Assembly: GCA_031283115.1 (NCBI GenBank)
Contig: JAITCK010000083.1
Coordinates: 1-8,499 of the forward strand
From: Cellulomonadaceae bacterium
Lineage (GTDB): Bacteria > Actinomycetota > Actinomycetes > Actinomycetales > Cellulomonadaceae
Direction of reading: 5' to 3'
DNA length: 8,499 bases
In this document: positions 1-6,722 of the stretch, one piece after another
How positions within the stretch are numbered: position 1 is the first letter of the stretch
Layout of the letters: the number at the start of each line of letters is the position of its first letter
Translations under genes and position numbers: made by a program
The notes under the pieces: model-generated
What the model was told of the DNA's origin: nothing
Database searches by the model: none
The model's input: only the letters and a program-made list of their open reading frames with translations

Positions 1-920
1 CGCACTGCATAGTGGAAGATGGTGCGTTTGAGATTGGAGCCGGCAGCCTTCTGCTGGGCCGAGTTGTAGACCTTCTCGAAGACGCGCGGCACAGCCAGCA
101 GGAAGGAGGGTTTGAAGGAGCCCAGGTCGGCGACCAGGTTTTTCACGTCGGGGGCGTGGCCCAGCACGCCCGACCCGGACGACAGGACGGCCACTTGGAT
201 GAGGCGGGCGAAAACGTGGGCGATGGGCAGGAAGAGCAGGGTGCGGCTGCCGGGAACCTCAATGACTTCGGGCAGGACGATGCGGGCGTTGAGGCAGATG
301 TGGGCGAAGTTGCCGTGGGTCAGTTCGGCGCCTTTGGGGCGGCCTGTTGAGCCGGACGTGTAAATGATGGTGGCCAGGTCGTCGCTGCGGACGGCGTCGC
401 GGCGGGTGACGACAGCGGATTCGTCGACGTCTTTGCCAGCATCGCGCAGGGCCAGTAGGCCGCCGTCGTCGATGACGATGACGTCTTCAAGGTGGGGGAG
501 CCGTTCACGTACTTCCGCCACTGTCTGCGCGTGACCGGCCTGTTCGACGACGACCAGCCGGGCTTCAGCATCAGACAATATGTATTCCACCTGGTCGGCA
601 GCCGACGTTTCGTAGATGGGGACGGGCACAGCGCCGACAGCCCACAGGGCGTAGTCGACTACCGTCCATTCGTAGCGGGTTCGGGACATGATGGCCACCC
701 GGTCGCCCACGTTGACGCCGCGGGCAATAAAGCCGCGGGCTAGGGCGGTGACATGCCGGTCAAAGGTGACTGCTGAGACGGTGAGCCAAGGCCCGTCGAG
801 GGTTTCGCGGCGCTCCAGCATGGGGCCGTCACCCGTGCGCTTGACGCGGTCTTGCAGCATCGAGTTGATGGATGTTGCGGGCGTGATGTCGACGCGGTTG
901 GGTTGCGAGGCGGTGGTCAT
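1..920 (-). CDS. fadD: Long-chain fatty-acid--CoA ligase (AMP-forming), FadD15-like, C-terminus cut off
   Basis: The visible 306 residues are the N-terminal half of an acyl-CoA synthetase of roughly 600 residues; the rest lies beyond the left edge. The enzyme activates fatty acids with ATP to acyl-AMP and then acyl-CoA for lipid synthesis or degradation. The diagnostic AMP-binding P-loop is present as YTSGSTGRPKG (residues 187-197). It is followed by LPIAHVFAR (231-239), the adenylation-domain motif seen in FadD15-type enzymes, and by a segment with VPRVFEKVY near the edge. The N-terminal part has the usual GDRVAIMSRTRYEW and VPIYETS segments. The start at 920 is the ATG giving MTTASQPNRVD, with an AAGGA ribosome-binding sequence about 10 nt upstream. 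The gene diverges from the chorismate mutase across a 160-bp spacer in which I find no convincing promoter pair. Family assignment is secure; exact chain-length preference is not readable. Confidence 0.93.
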   Translation of the reverse strand, partial: MTTASQPNRVDITPATSINSMLQDRVKRTGDGPMLERRETLDGPWLTVSAVTFDRHVTALARGFIARGVNVGDRVAIMSRTRYEWTVVDYALWAVGAVPVPIYETSAADQVEYILSDAEARLVVVEQAGHAQTVAEVRERLPHLEDVIVIDDGGLLALRDAGKDVDESAVVTRRDAVRSDDLATIIYTSGSTGRPKGAELTHGNFAHICLNARIVLPEVIEVPGSRTLLFLPIAHVFARLIQVAVLSSGSGVLGHAPDVKNLVADLGSFKPSFLLAVPRVFEKVYNSAQQKAAGSNLKRTIFHYAV

Positions 921-1080
921 GCGGGGGCCGTCCTTGTCAGCGAGAGGGCAAGCGAAACGTCATAACTAGGCCAGCGTATCGCCGCACGGGGGTCAAGGCA
1001 TCCCGCGCGCCGTGGCGGCCAGCCGGGTTGTGGCAGGGCGGTGGCCCCCGCGCGCTGGCTGGGGCCAGTAGGCTTGCCGT

Positions 1081-1422
1081 GTGACTTCTGAGATTCCGGG
1101 CGAGATTCTTGCCATTCGAGCGTCCATTGACAACATTGACGCGGCTTTGGTGCACCTGTTGGCTGAACGGTTCAAGATGACGCGGAGGGTTGGGGAAATC
1201 AAAGCGGTCACCGCTATGCCTCCTGCTGATCCTTCCCGTGACGCCGCCCAGATTGAGCGCCTGACCAGCATTGCTACTGAGGCTGGCTTGGATCCGGCCT
1301 TTGCTGAAGCCTTCCGGGCTTTCATTGTTGCCGAGGTGATCCGTCACCATAAACTGATCGCGGCCGACTATGCTGCCAGCGGTCACGCGGCTGACCTTCC
1401 GCCGCTCGACACCTTCGCTTGA
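1081..1422 (+). CDS. Monofunctional chorismate mutase, AroQ fold, high-GC Gram-positive type
   Basis: This 113-residue protein converts chorismate to prephenate, the first committed step to phenylalanine and tyrosine. It is all-helical, as expected for the AroQ class, and aligns by eye over its full length with the E. coli P-protein mutase domain. The active-site residues line up: R13, R30, K41, D50, R53 and D54 match E. coli R11, R28, K39, D48, R51 and E52. The position of E. coli Gln88 appears to be histidine in a C-terminal VIRHH motif (86-90), which I recall as typical of the actinobacterial subfamily. There is no signal peptide and no fused prephenate dehydratase or dehydrogenase, so it is a cytoplasmic stand-alone enzyme. 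The start is GTG, with a weak AGTAGG 8 nt upstream; it places MTSE where the E. coli domain also begins. The baeRF gene follows 123 bp downstream on the same strand, with no clear terminator between them, so co-transcription is possible. Confidence 0.9.
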   Translation: MTSEIPGEILAIRASIDNIDAALVHLLAERFKMTRRVGEIKAVTAMPPADPSRDAAQIERLTSIATEAGLDPAFAEAFRAFIVAEVIRHHKLIAADYAASGHAADLPPLDTFA

Positions 1423-1545
1423 AGAGGCTAGGCAGTGTCTTTTTCCGCCACACGTCGCGCCGCATCGCCGCGGGGGTGGCTTGCTGGGGGAGACTTGGGC
1501 AACGAGTACAGCACCCACCCACCCCATCGGAGGCGTTGACGTTTT

Positions 1546-2766
1546 ATGAAGAGCGACTGGATCAAGCCCCTCATTGGTAAGCCTGGCCCCTTTGCGACAG
1601 TGTTTCTTGACGCGACACCGTCGGGCAAGGCAGGCGACCAGGATGTTGCCCACCGATGGCGGGTGGTACGTCGTTCTTTAGCCCAGCAGGGTGCCCCTGA
1701 TGCCATTCTTGACACCCTGGAAGATGCCGCCTTGCAACCCACTCGGAAGGCGGGTGCTCACGGTCGCGTGCTCATTGCTGACGCCGATGGTATCCATGTG
1801 GACAAGGCGCTGCGGGCCAGGCCCGTTACCCCTGTCGGCTTGTGGAATCCGCTGCCTGCCTTGGTGCAGGCTGCTTTGGCAGCCCAGGATGAGGTGCACG
1901 GGATTCGGGTGGGTGTTGATTCGACGGGCGCTGACGTGTTGCTGGCTGGCCCGCACGGCTGGGGGCAGGCCCGCAGTATTGACGCCCCGCACGATGACGA
2001 CGGCACTGTTGACCCTATCGGCCCGTCTCGTGGCGGGCGGCGTGGTGGCGGCAACAGTGGCGACCGCGGTGATGGGTCGCATGGCCGCAGTGAGGACACC
2101 CACCTGCATAACGCTGAGGCTATCGCCCGTGAACTTGACCATATTGCGGCTGCCGACCGCCCGGAAGTGATCTTCTTGTGGGGTGAGGCCCGCATGGTGG
2201 CTGCCGTCCGGTCTGCTGTGGGTTCGGCTGCTGCCGGGCTGGTGGTGGAGGTTCCTGGCGGCCACCGGGGCGTTGATGTGCCTGCTGGCCCCTTCCGTGA
2301 CCGGTTTGATGAGGCCATTGTTGCCTTCCGGGCTGCGCGAACGGGTGCCGTGCTTGAGGACTTCCAGGCGGCTCGCGGCCACAACCGGGCTGTGTCGGGC
2401 ATTGACGATGTGGTGGCTGTGCTCAACCGTGGCCAGGTGGCCGAGTTGGTTCTTGATGCGGGTATCGGTTTGGAGCCGGTGTTCACGTCTGCCGATGAGT
2501 CGCAGGTCAAGGCCCTGCGGGAGACTTTGTGGACGGGCGTAGACCCTATTGCTATCTCTGCTGATCCTGGGGCGTTGCCGGATGCGTCGGGCAGGCTGGA
2601 GAAACTGCCTGCCGCTATTGCCCTGGTTCGGTCTGCTGTTGGGCAAGACGCAGGCCTGACCTTCGCCCCGGAGGGCGCTGTCGACCTGTACGACGGTGTC
2701 GGCGCTATTCTCCGCTGGACGGACGATGCCACCCCCGCCGACTCTGCCGCCTCCATGCTGCGGTGA
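1546..2766 (+). CDS. Rv2629/Balon-type baeRF protein (candidate ribosome-hibernation factor)
   Basis: The 406-residue product matches M. tuberculosis Rv2629 in length and order of motifs: GPFATVFLDAT near the N-terminus (14-24), RVLIADADGIHV (74-85), a VDSTGADV strand (124-131), PEVIFLWGEAR (206-216) and a closing DGVGAILRW (383-391). This is the bacterial archaeo-eukaryotic release factor superfamily (Pfam bacRF family 2), whose members resemble aeRF1. Characterised relatives (Balon, mycobacterial Msmeg1130) bind stalled or hibernating ribosomes at the A site. No GGQ tripeptide is visible in the middle-domain loop. Instead residues 157-184 form a Gly/Arg/Ser/Asp-rich stretch. The protein is cytoplasmic, with no signal or membrane segment. 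The ATG is preceded by CGGAGG (1528-1533), 12 nt away. The 123-bp leader (1423-1545) could pair GGGGTGG (1473-1479) with CCACCCC (1519-1525), close to the ribosome-binding site; I rate that as weak. Family membership is strong; the hibernation role is inferred from homologues. Confidence 0.87.
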   Translation: MKSDWIKPLIGKPGPFATVFLDATPSGKAGDQDVAHRWRVVRRSLAQQGAPDAILDTLEDAALQPTRKAGAHGRVLIADADGIHVDKALRARPVTPVGLWNPLPALVQAALAAQDEVHGIRVGVDSTGADVLLAGPHGWGQARSIDAPHDDDGTVDPIGPSRGGRRGGGNSGDRGDGSHGRSEDTHLHNAEAIARELDHIAAADRPEVIFLWGEARMVAAVRSAVGSAAAGLVVEVPGGHRGVDVPAGPFRDRFDEAIVAFRAARTGAVLEDFQAARGHNRAVSGIDDVVAVLNRGQVAELVLDAGIGLEPVFTSADESQVKALRETLWTGVDPIAISADPGALPDASGRLEKLPAAIALVRSAVGQDAGLTFAPEGAVDLYDGVGAILRWTDDATPADSAASMLR

Positions 2767-2790
2767 GCCGCAGGCGGTTGCCACAGAACA

Positions 2791-2829
2791 AAGAAACCCG
2801 ACTCCTCACGCGGAGGAGCCGGGTTTCTT
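2791..2829. terminator. Bidirectional intrinsic terminator between convergent genes
   Basis: Arms 2791-2807 and 2813-2829 form a 17-bp stem with one mismatch (A2801 opposite C2819) and a 5-nt ACGCG loop. The outer stem is A-rich on the left and T-rich on the right, so both transcripts leave the hairpin with a U-rich tail. It sits in the 80-bp gap between the baeRF stop and the ATPase stop, where it would end both convergent transcripts. Confidence 0.9.
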
Positions 2830-2846
2830 CATGTCAATGACGTGCG

Positions 2847-5618
2847 TCAGGCGGCCAGGGGCTGCTTGCGGGAGGCAGCAGCGGCGGCGGCCCGGCGGGC
2901 GTCAACCTTGTCCTCACCCTTCTTGAAGAGGTACTTCAAGCCTTCGATGGCGCAGAACACGACAAAGGCGGACGGGATGATGATGGCCCATTGACGCAGC
3001 GAGGTCGGGACGATGCCGAACAGCTGGTTCATGGCCGGGATGTACATCAGGGCCATGTGGGCGACGGCCAGGATGATCAGCGAGATGCCCAGGGTCTTGT
3101 TGCCGCGGAAGATGTCCCAGGTGAAGGACGACGAGTTGATGCGGCGAACGTTGAAGACGTGAGCAACCTGGGCCAGCATGAGCATGGACAGGGCGGCAGA
3201 ACGCGCCTCAACCAGCGTGGAGCCAACCACGTTCATTTCGAAGAGGAAGATGCCCACCTCGAAGATGGCCATGGTCCAACCGAAGATGAAGATGTGGCGG
3301 GCGTAACGCTTGGTGATCAGCGGTTCCTTGGTGTCGCGGGGGCGACGACGCATGAGGCCGGGTTCACCGGGCTCCGAGGCGAAGGTGAGGTCGAGGCAGA
3401 CGGCCACCACCATGTTGAGCCAGAGGATGAGCGTGGGGGTCAGCGGCGCGGTGATCGCGTCCGAGCCTTCGACAAAACGCCAGCCCAAGAAGGAGGCGAG
3501 CAAGATACCCGTGGTCTGGGCAACGTTCGCCGGGAGGGCGAACATGGCGCACTTCTTGATGTTGTCGAACACGCGACGGCCTTCGAAGATGGCCTTCTCA
3601 ATGGTGGAGAAGTTGTCATCAAGGAGGATGAGGTCTGCGGCAGCCTTGGTGGCTTCCGTGCCCTTGACACCCATGGCTACACCGACATTGGCCTGCGAGA
3701 GGGCGGGGGCGTCGTTGACGCCGTCACCCGTCATGGCCACGATTTCACCGTGGGTTTGCAGGGCGCGGACGATGCGAATCTTGTGTTCGGGCGACACGCG
3801 GGCGAATACGTGAACGTCGCGGACAACGGCCGCGAGATCTTCGTCGCTCATGGCTTCGAGTTCGGGGCCGGTCAGGGCGTTGGCTTCACCGTGGGTGATA
3901 CCCATTTCTTCGGCAATGGCCTTGGCCGTGATGACGTGGTCACCGGTAATCATCTTGACGTCGATGGAGGCGGCGTGGGCTTCTGCAATCGACTGGATGG
4001 CTTCGGGGCGGGGCGGGTCGACGATGCCGACGATGCCGACAAGGGTGAGCCCCTGCGGGCCGCCGTTCTCGGGGGCGGTCAGACCGTCTACGTCGCGGGC
4101 GACGTCCATGCGGGCAGCAGCGAGAACGCGCAGACCCTGCTTGGCCATGGCGGTCATTTCGGCGTGCCAGAACTCGGTGTCGAGGGCTTCTACGCCGTTG
4201 GCACCCAGTTGGGTGGTGCAGCGGTCCATGACTTGACCGAGGGCACCCTTGACGAATACGTGACGGTTGCCGTCGGTGTCTTCGTTGAGGGTGGCCATGT
4301 ACTTGTTGGCCGAGTCGAAGGGGATTTCCGCTAGGCGGGTCCAGCCTTCGCCGGTGAAGCCGGTTTTGCGGCCCAGCACGTACATGGAGCCTTCGGTGGG
4401 CTCACCGGTCAGGGTCCACAGGCCGCCCACTTCGGTGGGCTCGTTGATGAAGGACTCGTTACACAGGACGGAAGTTTCCGACAGGGAGATGAGTTCTGCG
4501 GGGAAGCTGTCGAGGGCGTTGCCGTCAACGGTGATGTCACCGAAGGGGGCGTAACCGGTGCCGCCCACGGCGTACTCGTGGCTGTGGGTACGAACTACGC
4601 GGACGGTCATCTCGTTTTGGGTCAGCGTGCCGGTCTTGTCCGAACAGATGGTGGACACGGCGCCCAGGGTCTCAGTGGAGGTGAGGTTACGGCTGATGGA
4701 CTTGCGCTGGGCCATAGCGGCCACACCCATTGCCAGGGCGATGGTGACTACGGCGGACAGGCCTTCGGGGATGGCGGCGGCGGCCACGGCAACACCCGAG
4801 GACACGATGTCGAAGGCGGACATGTTGTGAACCAGCCAGCCGACAAGCGACATGACAACGGCCAGGGCGATAACGAAGACGGCAATGTTCTTGCCGAACT
4901 TGTCCATGGTGCGGGACAGCGGGGTTTCCTCGTGGGTGGCTGAGGCCATGAGGTCTTGGATGCGACCGATTTCTGTGTCGGCACCCGTACCAGTGATGAC
5001 GGCGGTACCGGTACCGGCGACGATGATGGTGGAACTAAAGAGCATGTTGGTGCGGTCACCGAGGCCAGAGCGTTCGTCCAGGGGGGCGACGGTCTTTTCT
5101 GCGGGCACGGATTCGCCGGTCAGCGCGGCTTCTTCGATTTGCAGGTTGGTGGTGTCGATGATGCGGGCGTCAGCGGGGGCGCGGTCACCGGCCTTGATGC
5201 GGATGACGTCGCCGGGAACCAGGGTTTCGGCGTCGATCTCGGTCCATTGGCCGTCGCGCAGGGCGAGGGCGTTGAGGGACAGCATCTTTTTGATGGCGTC
5301 GAGGGACTTTTCGGCCCGGCCTTCTTGCACCATGCCGATGCTGATGGTGACGGCGACGACGACGAGCAGTACCCAGCCGTCAACGTAGGAGCCAAGCAGG
5401 AACTTGGCGACTGCCGCGATGAGCAGGATGATGATGATGACATTCTTCATGTGCCCGGCCAGACGCACATACCAGGGCGTCTTTTTGGGTTCAGGAAGTT
5501 TGTTCAGGCCGTGGGTAGCCAGACGACGCGCCGCTTCGGCGCTGGTCAGGCCCGCTTCTGCGGTGACATTGTGTTCAGCGAGGACGTTCGATGCGTCATT
5601 CGCCCAGGGCGCAACCAT
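2847..5618 (-). CDS. P2-type cation-transporting ATPase, CtpF/PacL-like
   Basis: This complete 923-residue P-type ATPase uses ATP to move a cation across the cytoplasmic membrane. Domains in order: cation-ATPase N-terminal region (about 10-50); M1-M2 (57-97); actuator with TGES (167-170); M3-M4 (243-300) with IPEGL (283-287); phosphorylation site DKTGTLT with D327; nucleotide-binding domain with FDSANKYM (434-441) and KGA (457-459); hinge TGDGVNDAPAL (630-640); M5-M10 (about 690-893); and a basic, alanine-rich tail. These place it with the Ca2+/Na+-type P2 pumps, not with heavy-metal P1B pumps, and there is no CPC motif. Membrane residues that bind Ca2+ in SERCA are only partly kept: E285 in M4, N698 in M5 and N735 in M6 align, but SERCA E771 is Q701 and D800 is A739. 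The transported ion is therefore uncertain. The ATG is supported by GAGGAGA (5629-5635), 10 nt upstream. It is probably monocistronic, between two hairpins. Confidence 0.94.
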   Translation of the reverse strand: MVAPWANDASNVLAEHNVTAEAGLTSAEAARRLATHGLNKLPEPKKTPWYVRLAGHMKNVIIIILLIAAVAKFLLGSYVDGWVLLVVVAVTISIGMVQEGRAEKSLDAIKKMLSLNALALRDGQWTEIDAETLVPGDVIRIKAGDRAPADARIIDTTNLQIEEAALTGESVPAEKTVAPLDERSGLGDRTNMLFSSTIIVAGTGTAVITGTGADTEIGRIQDLMASATHEETPLSRTMDKFGKNIAVFVIALAVVMSLVGWLVHNMSAFDIVSSGVAVAAAAIPEGLSAVVTIALAMGVAAMAQRKSISRNLTSTETLGAVSTICSDKTGTLTQNEMTVRVVRTHSHEYAVGGTGYAPFGDITVDGNALDSFPAELISLSETSVLCNESFINEPTEVGGLWTLTGEPTEGSMYVLGRKTGFTGEGWTRLAEIPFDSANKYMATLNEDTDGNRHVFVKGALGQVMDRCTTQLGANGVEALDTEFWHAEMTAMAKQGLRVLAAARMDVARDVDGLTAPENGGPQGLTLVGIVGIVDPPRPEAIQSIAEAHAASIDVKMITGDHVITAKAIAEEMGITHGEANALTGPELEAMSDEDLAAVVRDVHVFARVSPEHKIRIVRALQTHGEIVAMTGDGVNDAPALSQANVGVAMGVKGTEATKAAADLILLDDNFSTIEKAIFEGRRVFDNIKKCAMFALPANVAQTTGILLASFLGWRFVEGSDAITAPLTPTLILWLNMVVAVCLDLTFASEPGEPGLMRRRPRDTKEPLITKRYARHIFIFGWTMAIFEVGIFLFEMNVVGSTLVEARSAALSMLMLAQVAHVFNVRRINSSSFTWDIFRGNKTLGISLIILAVAHMALMYIPAMNQLFGIVPTSLRQWAIIIPSAFVVFCAIEGLKYLFKKGEDKVDARRAAAAAASRKQPLAA

Positions 5619-5628
5619 GATGGCTACT

Positions 5629-5635
5629 TCTCCTC
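5629..5635 (-). promoter_or_regulatory. Ribosome-binding site of the P-type ATPase
   Basis: GAGGAGA on the minus strand lies 10 nt before the ATG at 5618 and fixes that start. The 131 bp between this site and the hairpin at 5767 must hold the ATPase promoter, but I see no convincing -35/-10 pair there. Confidence 0.75.
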
Positions 5636-5766
5636 AAAGGTGGTGGACTAAAAGGTAACAACTGGACAACAATGCCAGCGCGGCCTGCGTACCTTCGCAA
5701 CCTGTCTTCGCTCTCCCCCTGCTCTTGGCCAAAAATGCGTGTATGACCCCCGTCACTTGCTGGGCG

Positions 5767-5807
5767 CCAAAGGGCCTTACCGGTTCTTGACCGGTAAGGC
5801 CCTTTGG
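5767..5807 (-). terminator. Perfect 18-bp hairpin terminator of the pilin-like gene
   Basis: Arms 5767-5784 and 5790-5807 are exact reverse complements (18 bp) around a 5-nt loop. The hairpin begins 18 bp past the stop codon of the minus-strand gene at 5826 and lies upstream of the ATPase, so it most likely ends the pilin-like transcript and insulates the pump. No long U-tract follows, as is common in high-GC actinobacteria. Confidence 0.85.
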
Positions 5808-5825
5808 TGGGGTGATCCTTGGGTG

Positions 5826-6413
5826 TCAGGCGGCGTTGGGGGTGACGTAGGCGGTGAAGTCCCAGGTGCCGGTGGTGTCGTTGAGGAGGGGGAGGGTGAC
5901 CAGGAAGGCCTCGGTGGGGGTGGCGCCATCGGGGGTGTCCGTCTCGGTGACCAGGTAGAGGCCGGTGGGGATGCCGGAGCCAGAGTTGGTGAAGTCGGCG
6001 ATTCCGTTGGCGTTGGTTTCTGCAGTTTCGGTGTGGCCGACGGTGTTGTCGTCAGAGACGATCTGCTGGGCGGCTGCCACGGTGAGGTTCTCGGCTGCCA
6101 TGCGGCCGTGGGGGGTGGTGAGGTCGATGGGGTTGCCGTCGGCGTCGACGGTCACTTGCTCGATGGAGTAGGTGGCACCGGCAACGGGGGCGCCCCAGGC
6201 TGCGGAACCGGCTGCGGTTGCGTCAGCGTGTGCTTCGTCCGTCTTGACGATGACGAGTTCGCCAGTGGTGTTGGCTTCGGCAGTGTGTGCGGCGGCGAGG
6301 CTTTCAGCGGCAGCAGGAGCATTGAATGCGAGACCGGCTACGGCGAGAATGGCGGCGGTAACGACAACACGTGCAGAAGTGTTGGTGTGTGCCTGACGCT
6401 TGATGGTGAACAT
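5826..6413 (-). CDS. Secreted protein resembling an isolated pilin D1 domain
   Basis: The 195-residue product has a Sec signal peptide: basic start MFTIKRQ, hydrophobic core at about 16-30, and a likely cut after A36 in APAAA-ES. The mature part resembles the N-terminal (D1) domain of Gram-positive shaft pilins such as SpaA and the Actinomyces fimbrillins. It has GELVIVKTD (51-59), GAPVAGATYSI (75-85), GIPTGLYLVTETDTP (147-161) and FLVTLPLLND (170-179). The end, WDFTAYVTPN (184-193), aligns with the pilin motif WxxxVxVYPK, but the linking lysine is N193. The protein stops two residues later. There are no CnaB domains, no LPXTG and no membrane anchor, so it should be released or held non-covalently. 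The start at 6413 was chosen over the in-frame ATG at 6539 because it gives a clean signal peptide and a good ribosome-binding site. K57 with E157 could form an internal isopeptide bond (inference). No sortase is adjacent. The exact role is unknown. Confidence 0.78.
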   Translation of the reverse strand: MFTIKRQAHTNTSARVVVTAAILAVAGLAFNAPAAAESLAAAHTAEANTTGELVIVKTDEAHADATAAGSAAWGAPVAGATYSIEQVTVDADGNPIDLTTPHGRMAAENLTVAAAQQIVSDDNTVGHTETAETNANGIADFTNSGSGIPTGLYLVTETDTPDGATPTEAFLVTLPLLNDTTGTWDFTAYVTPNAA

Positions 6414-6416
6414 GAT

Positions 6417-6425
6417 CTCCGCCTC
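6417..6425 (-). promoter_or_regulatory. Ribosome-binding site deciding the pilin-like start
   Basis: The minus strand reads GAGGCGGAG just before the ATG at 6413; its GAGG half is 8 nt away. The upstream in-frame ATG at 6539 lacks both this site and a signal peptide directly after it. Confidence 0.7.
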
Positions 6426-6484
6426 GTTGCTGTGAGAAATGATTTTCGAAACCGGTGAGAGTTTCTGTATCGCTTTCAATAAGA

Positions 6485-6514
6485 AGTATTCACCCGTTAT
6501 TGGTAATAGTGCAA
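6485..6514 (-). promoter_or_regulatory. Candidate promoter of the pilin-like gene
   Basis: On the minus strand TTGCAC (6514-6509) and AATACT (6490-6485) are separated by 18 bp, with a TG just before the -10-like hexamer. Match to consensus is moderate. It would leave a leader of about 65-70 nt before the ATG at 6413. Confidence 0.3.
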
Positions 6515-6632
6515 GGCGAATAGGCGTTACCCGCATCACAAAGAGTGAATCCTGGGTTTACCGAGTGAAATATCATACATTTATGCAGGTCAAAGCGGTA
6601 AATGAAGTGGTGAGAATGTTTGTATCCTGCCT

Positions 6633-6690
6633 CACAATAAGGCGTTTGTGAGGGCGGCCACAACAATAATGTGACCCACTAGAGTGACCC
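6633..6690. repeat. Degenerate copies of the CAC...GTG repeat element
   Basis: Two looser copies of the element found in the 6723-6855 array occur here: an 18-nt copy at 6633-6650 and a 15-nt copy at 6659-6673 (CACAACAATAATGTG). They are separated by an 8-bp spacer AGGGCGGC, the same spacer length as in the main array. GTGACCC then occurs twice (6671-6677 and 6684-6690). This looks like decayed or diverging array material. Confidence 0.5.
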
Positions 6691-6722
6691 CGATAACAGT
6701 AGATTTCTGTGCGTGGAATAAC

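Larger units (their letters stand above)
6414..6632. other. AT-rich gene-free leader region upstream of the pilin-like gene
   Basis: This is the left part of the 520-bp gap between the pilin-like gene and valS. It is clearly richer in A and T than the flanking genes. I see no supported gene, tRNA or known riboswitch. Open frames crossing it have no ribosome-binding site or family resemblance. It presumably holds the promoter and 5' leader of the pilin-like gene. Confidence 0.6.

Noticed and set aside
921..1080. Divergent promoter (TTGACC at 996-991 with TAGTTA at 968-963 for fadD)
   Set aside because: The spacing of 22 bp is too long for a normal sigma-70-type promoter, and no better pair was found on either strand.
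1481..1503. Possible DosR box upstream of the Rv2629-like gene
   Set aside because: The sequence around GGGGGAGACTTGGGC lacks the palindrome and spacing of the DosR consensus.
937..1653. Minus-strand 238-codon open frame
   Set aside because: Overlaps the chorismate mutase and the start of the baeRF gene in antisense, and shows no recognisable domain.
2991..4334. Long plus-strand open frame of 447 codons
   Set aside because: It is antisense to the well-supported P-type ATPase and has the low-complexity G/D/H/V-rich composition typical of a GC-rich shadow frame.
5739..6458. Plus-strand 239-codon open frame
   Set aside because: Glycine/valine-rich shadow antisense to the pilin-like gene; it also reads through the hairpin terminator.
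6414..6539. 42-residue N-terminal extension of the pilin-like protein from the ATG at 6539
   Set aside because: It would bury the signal peptide; the ATG at 6413 has a good ribosome-binding site and places the signal peptide at the N-terminus.
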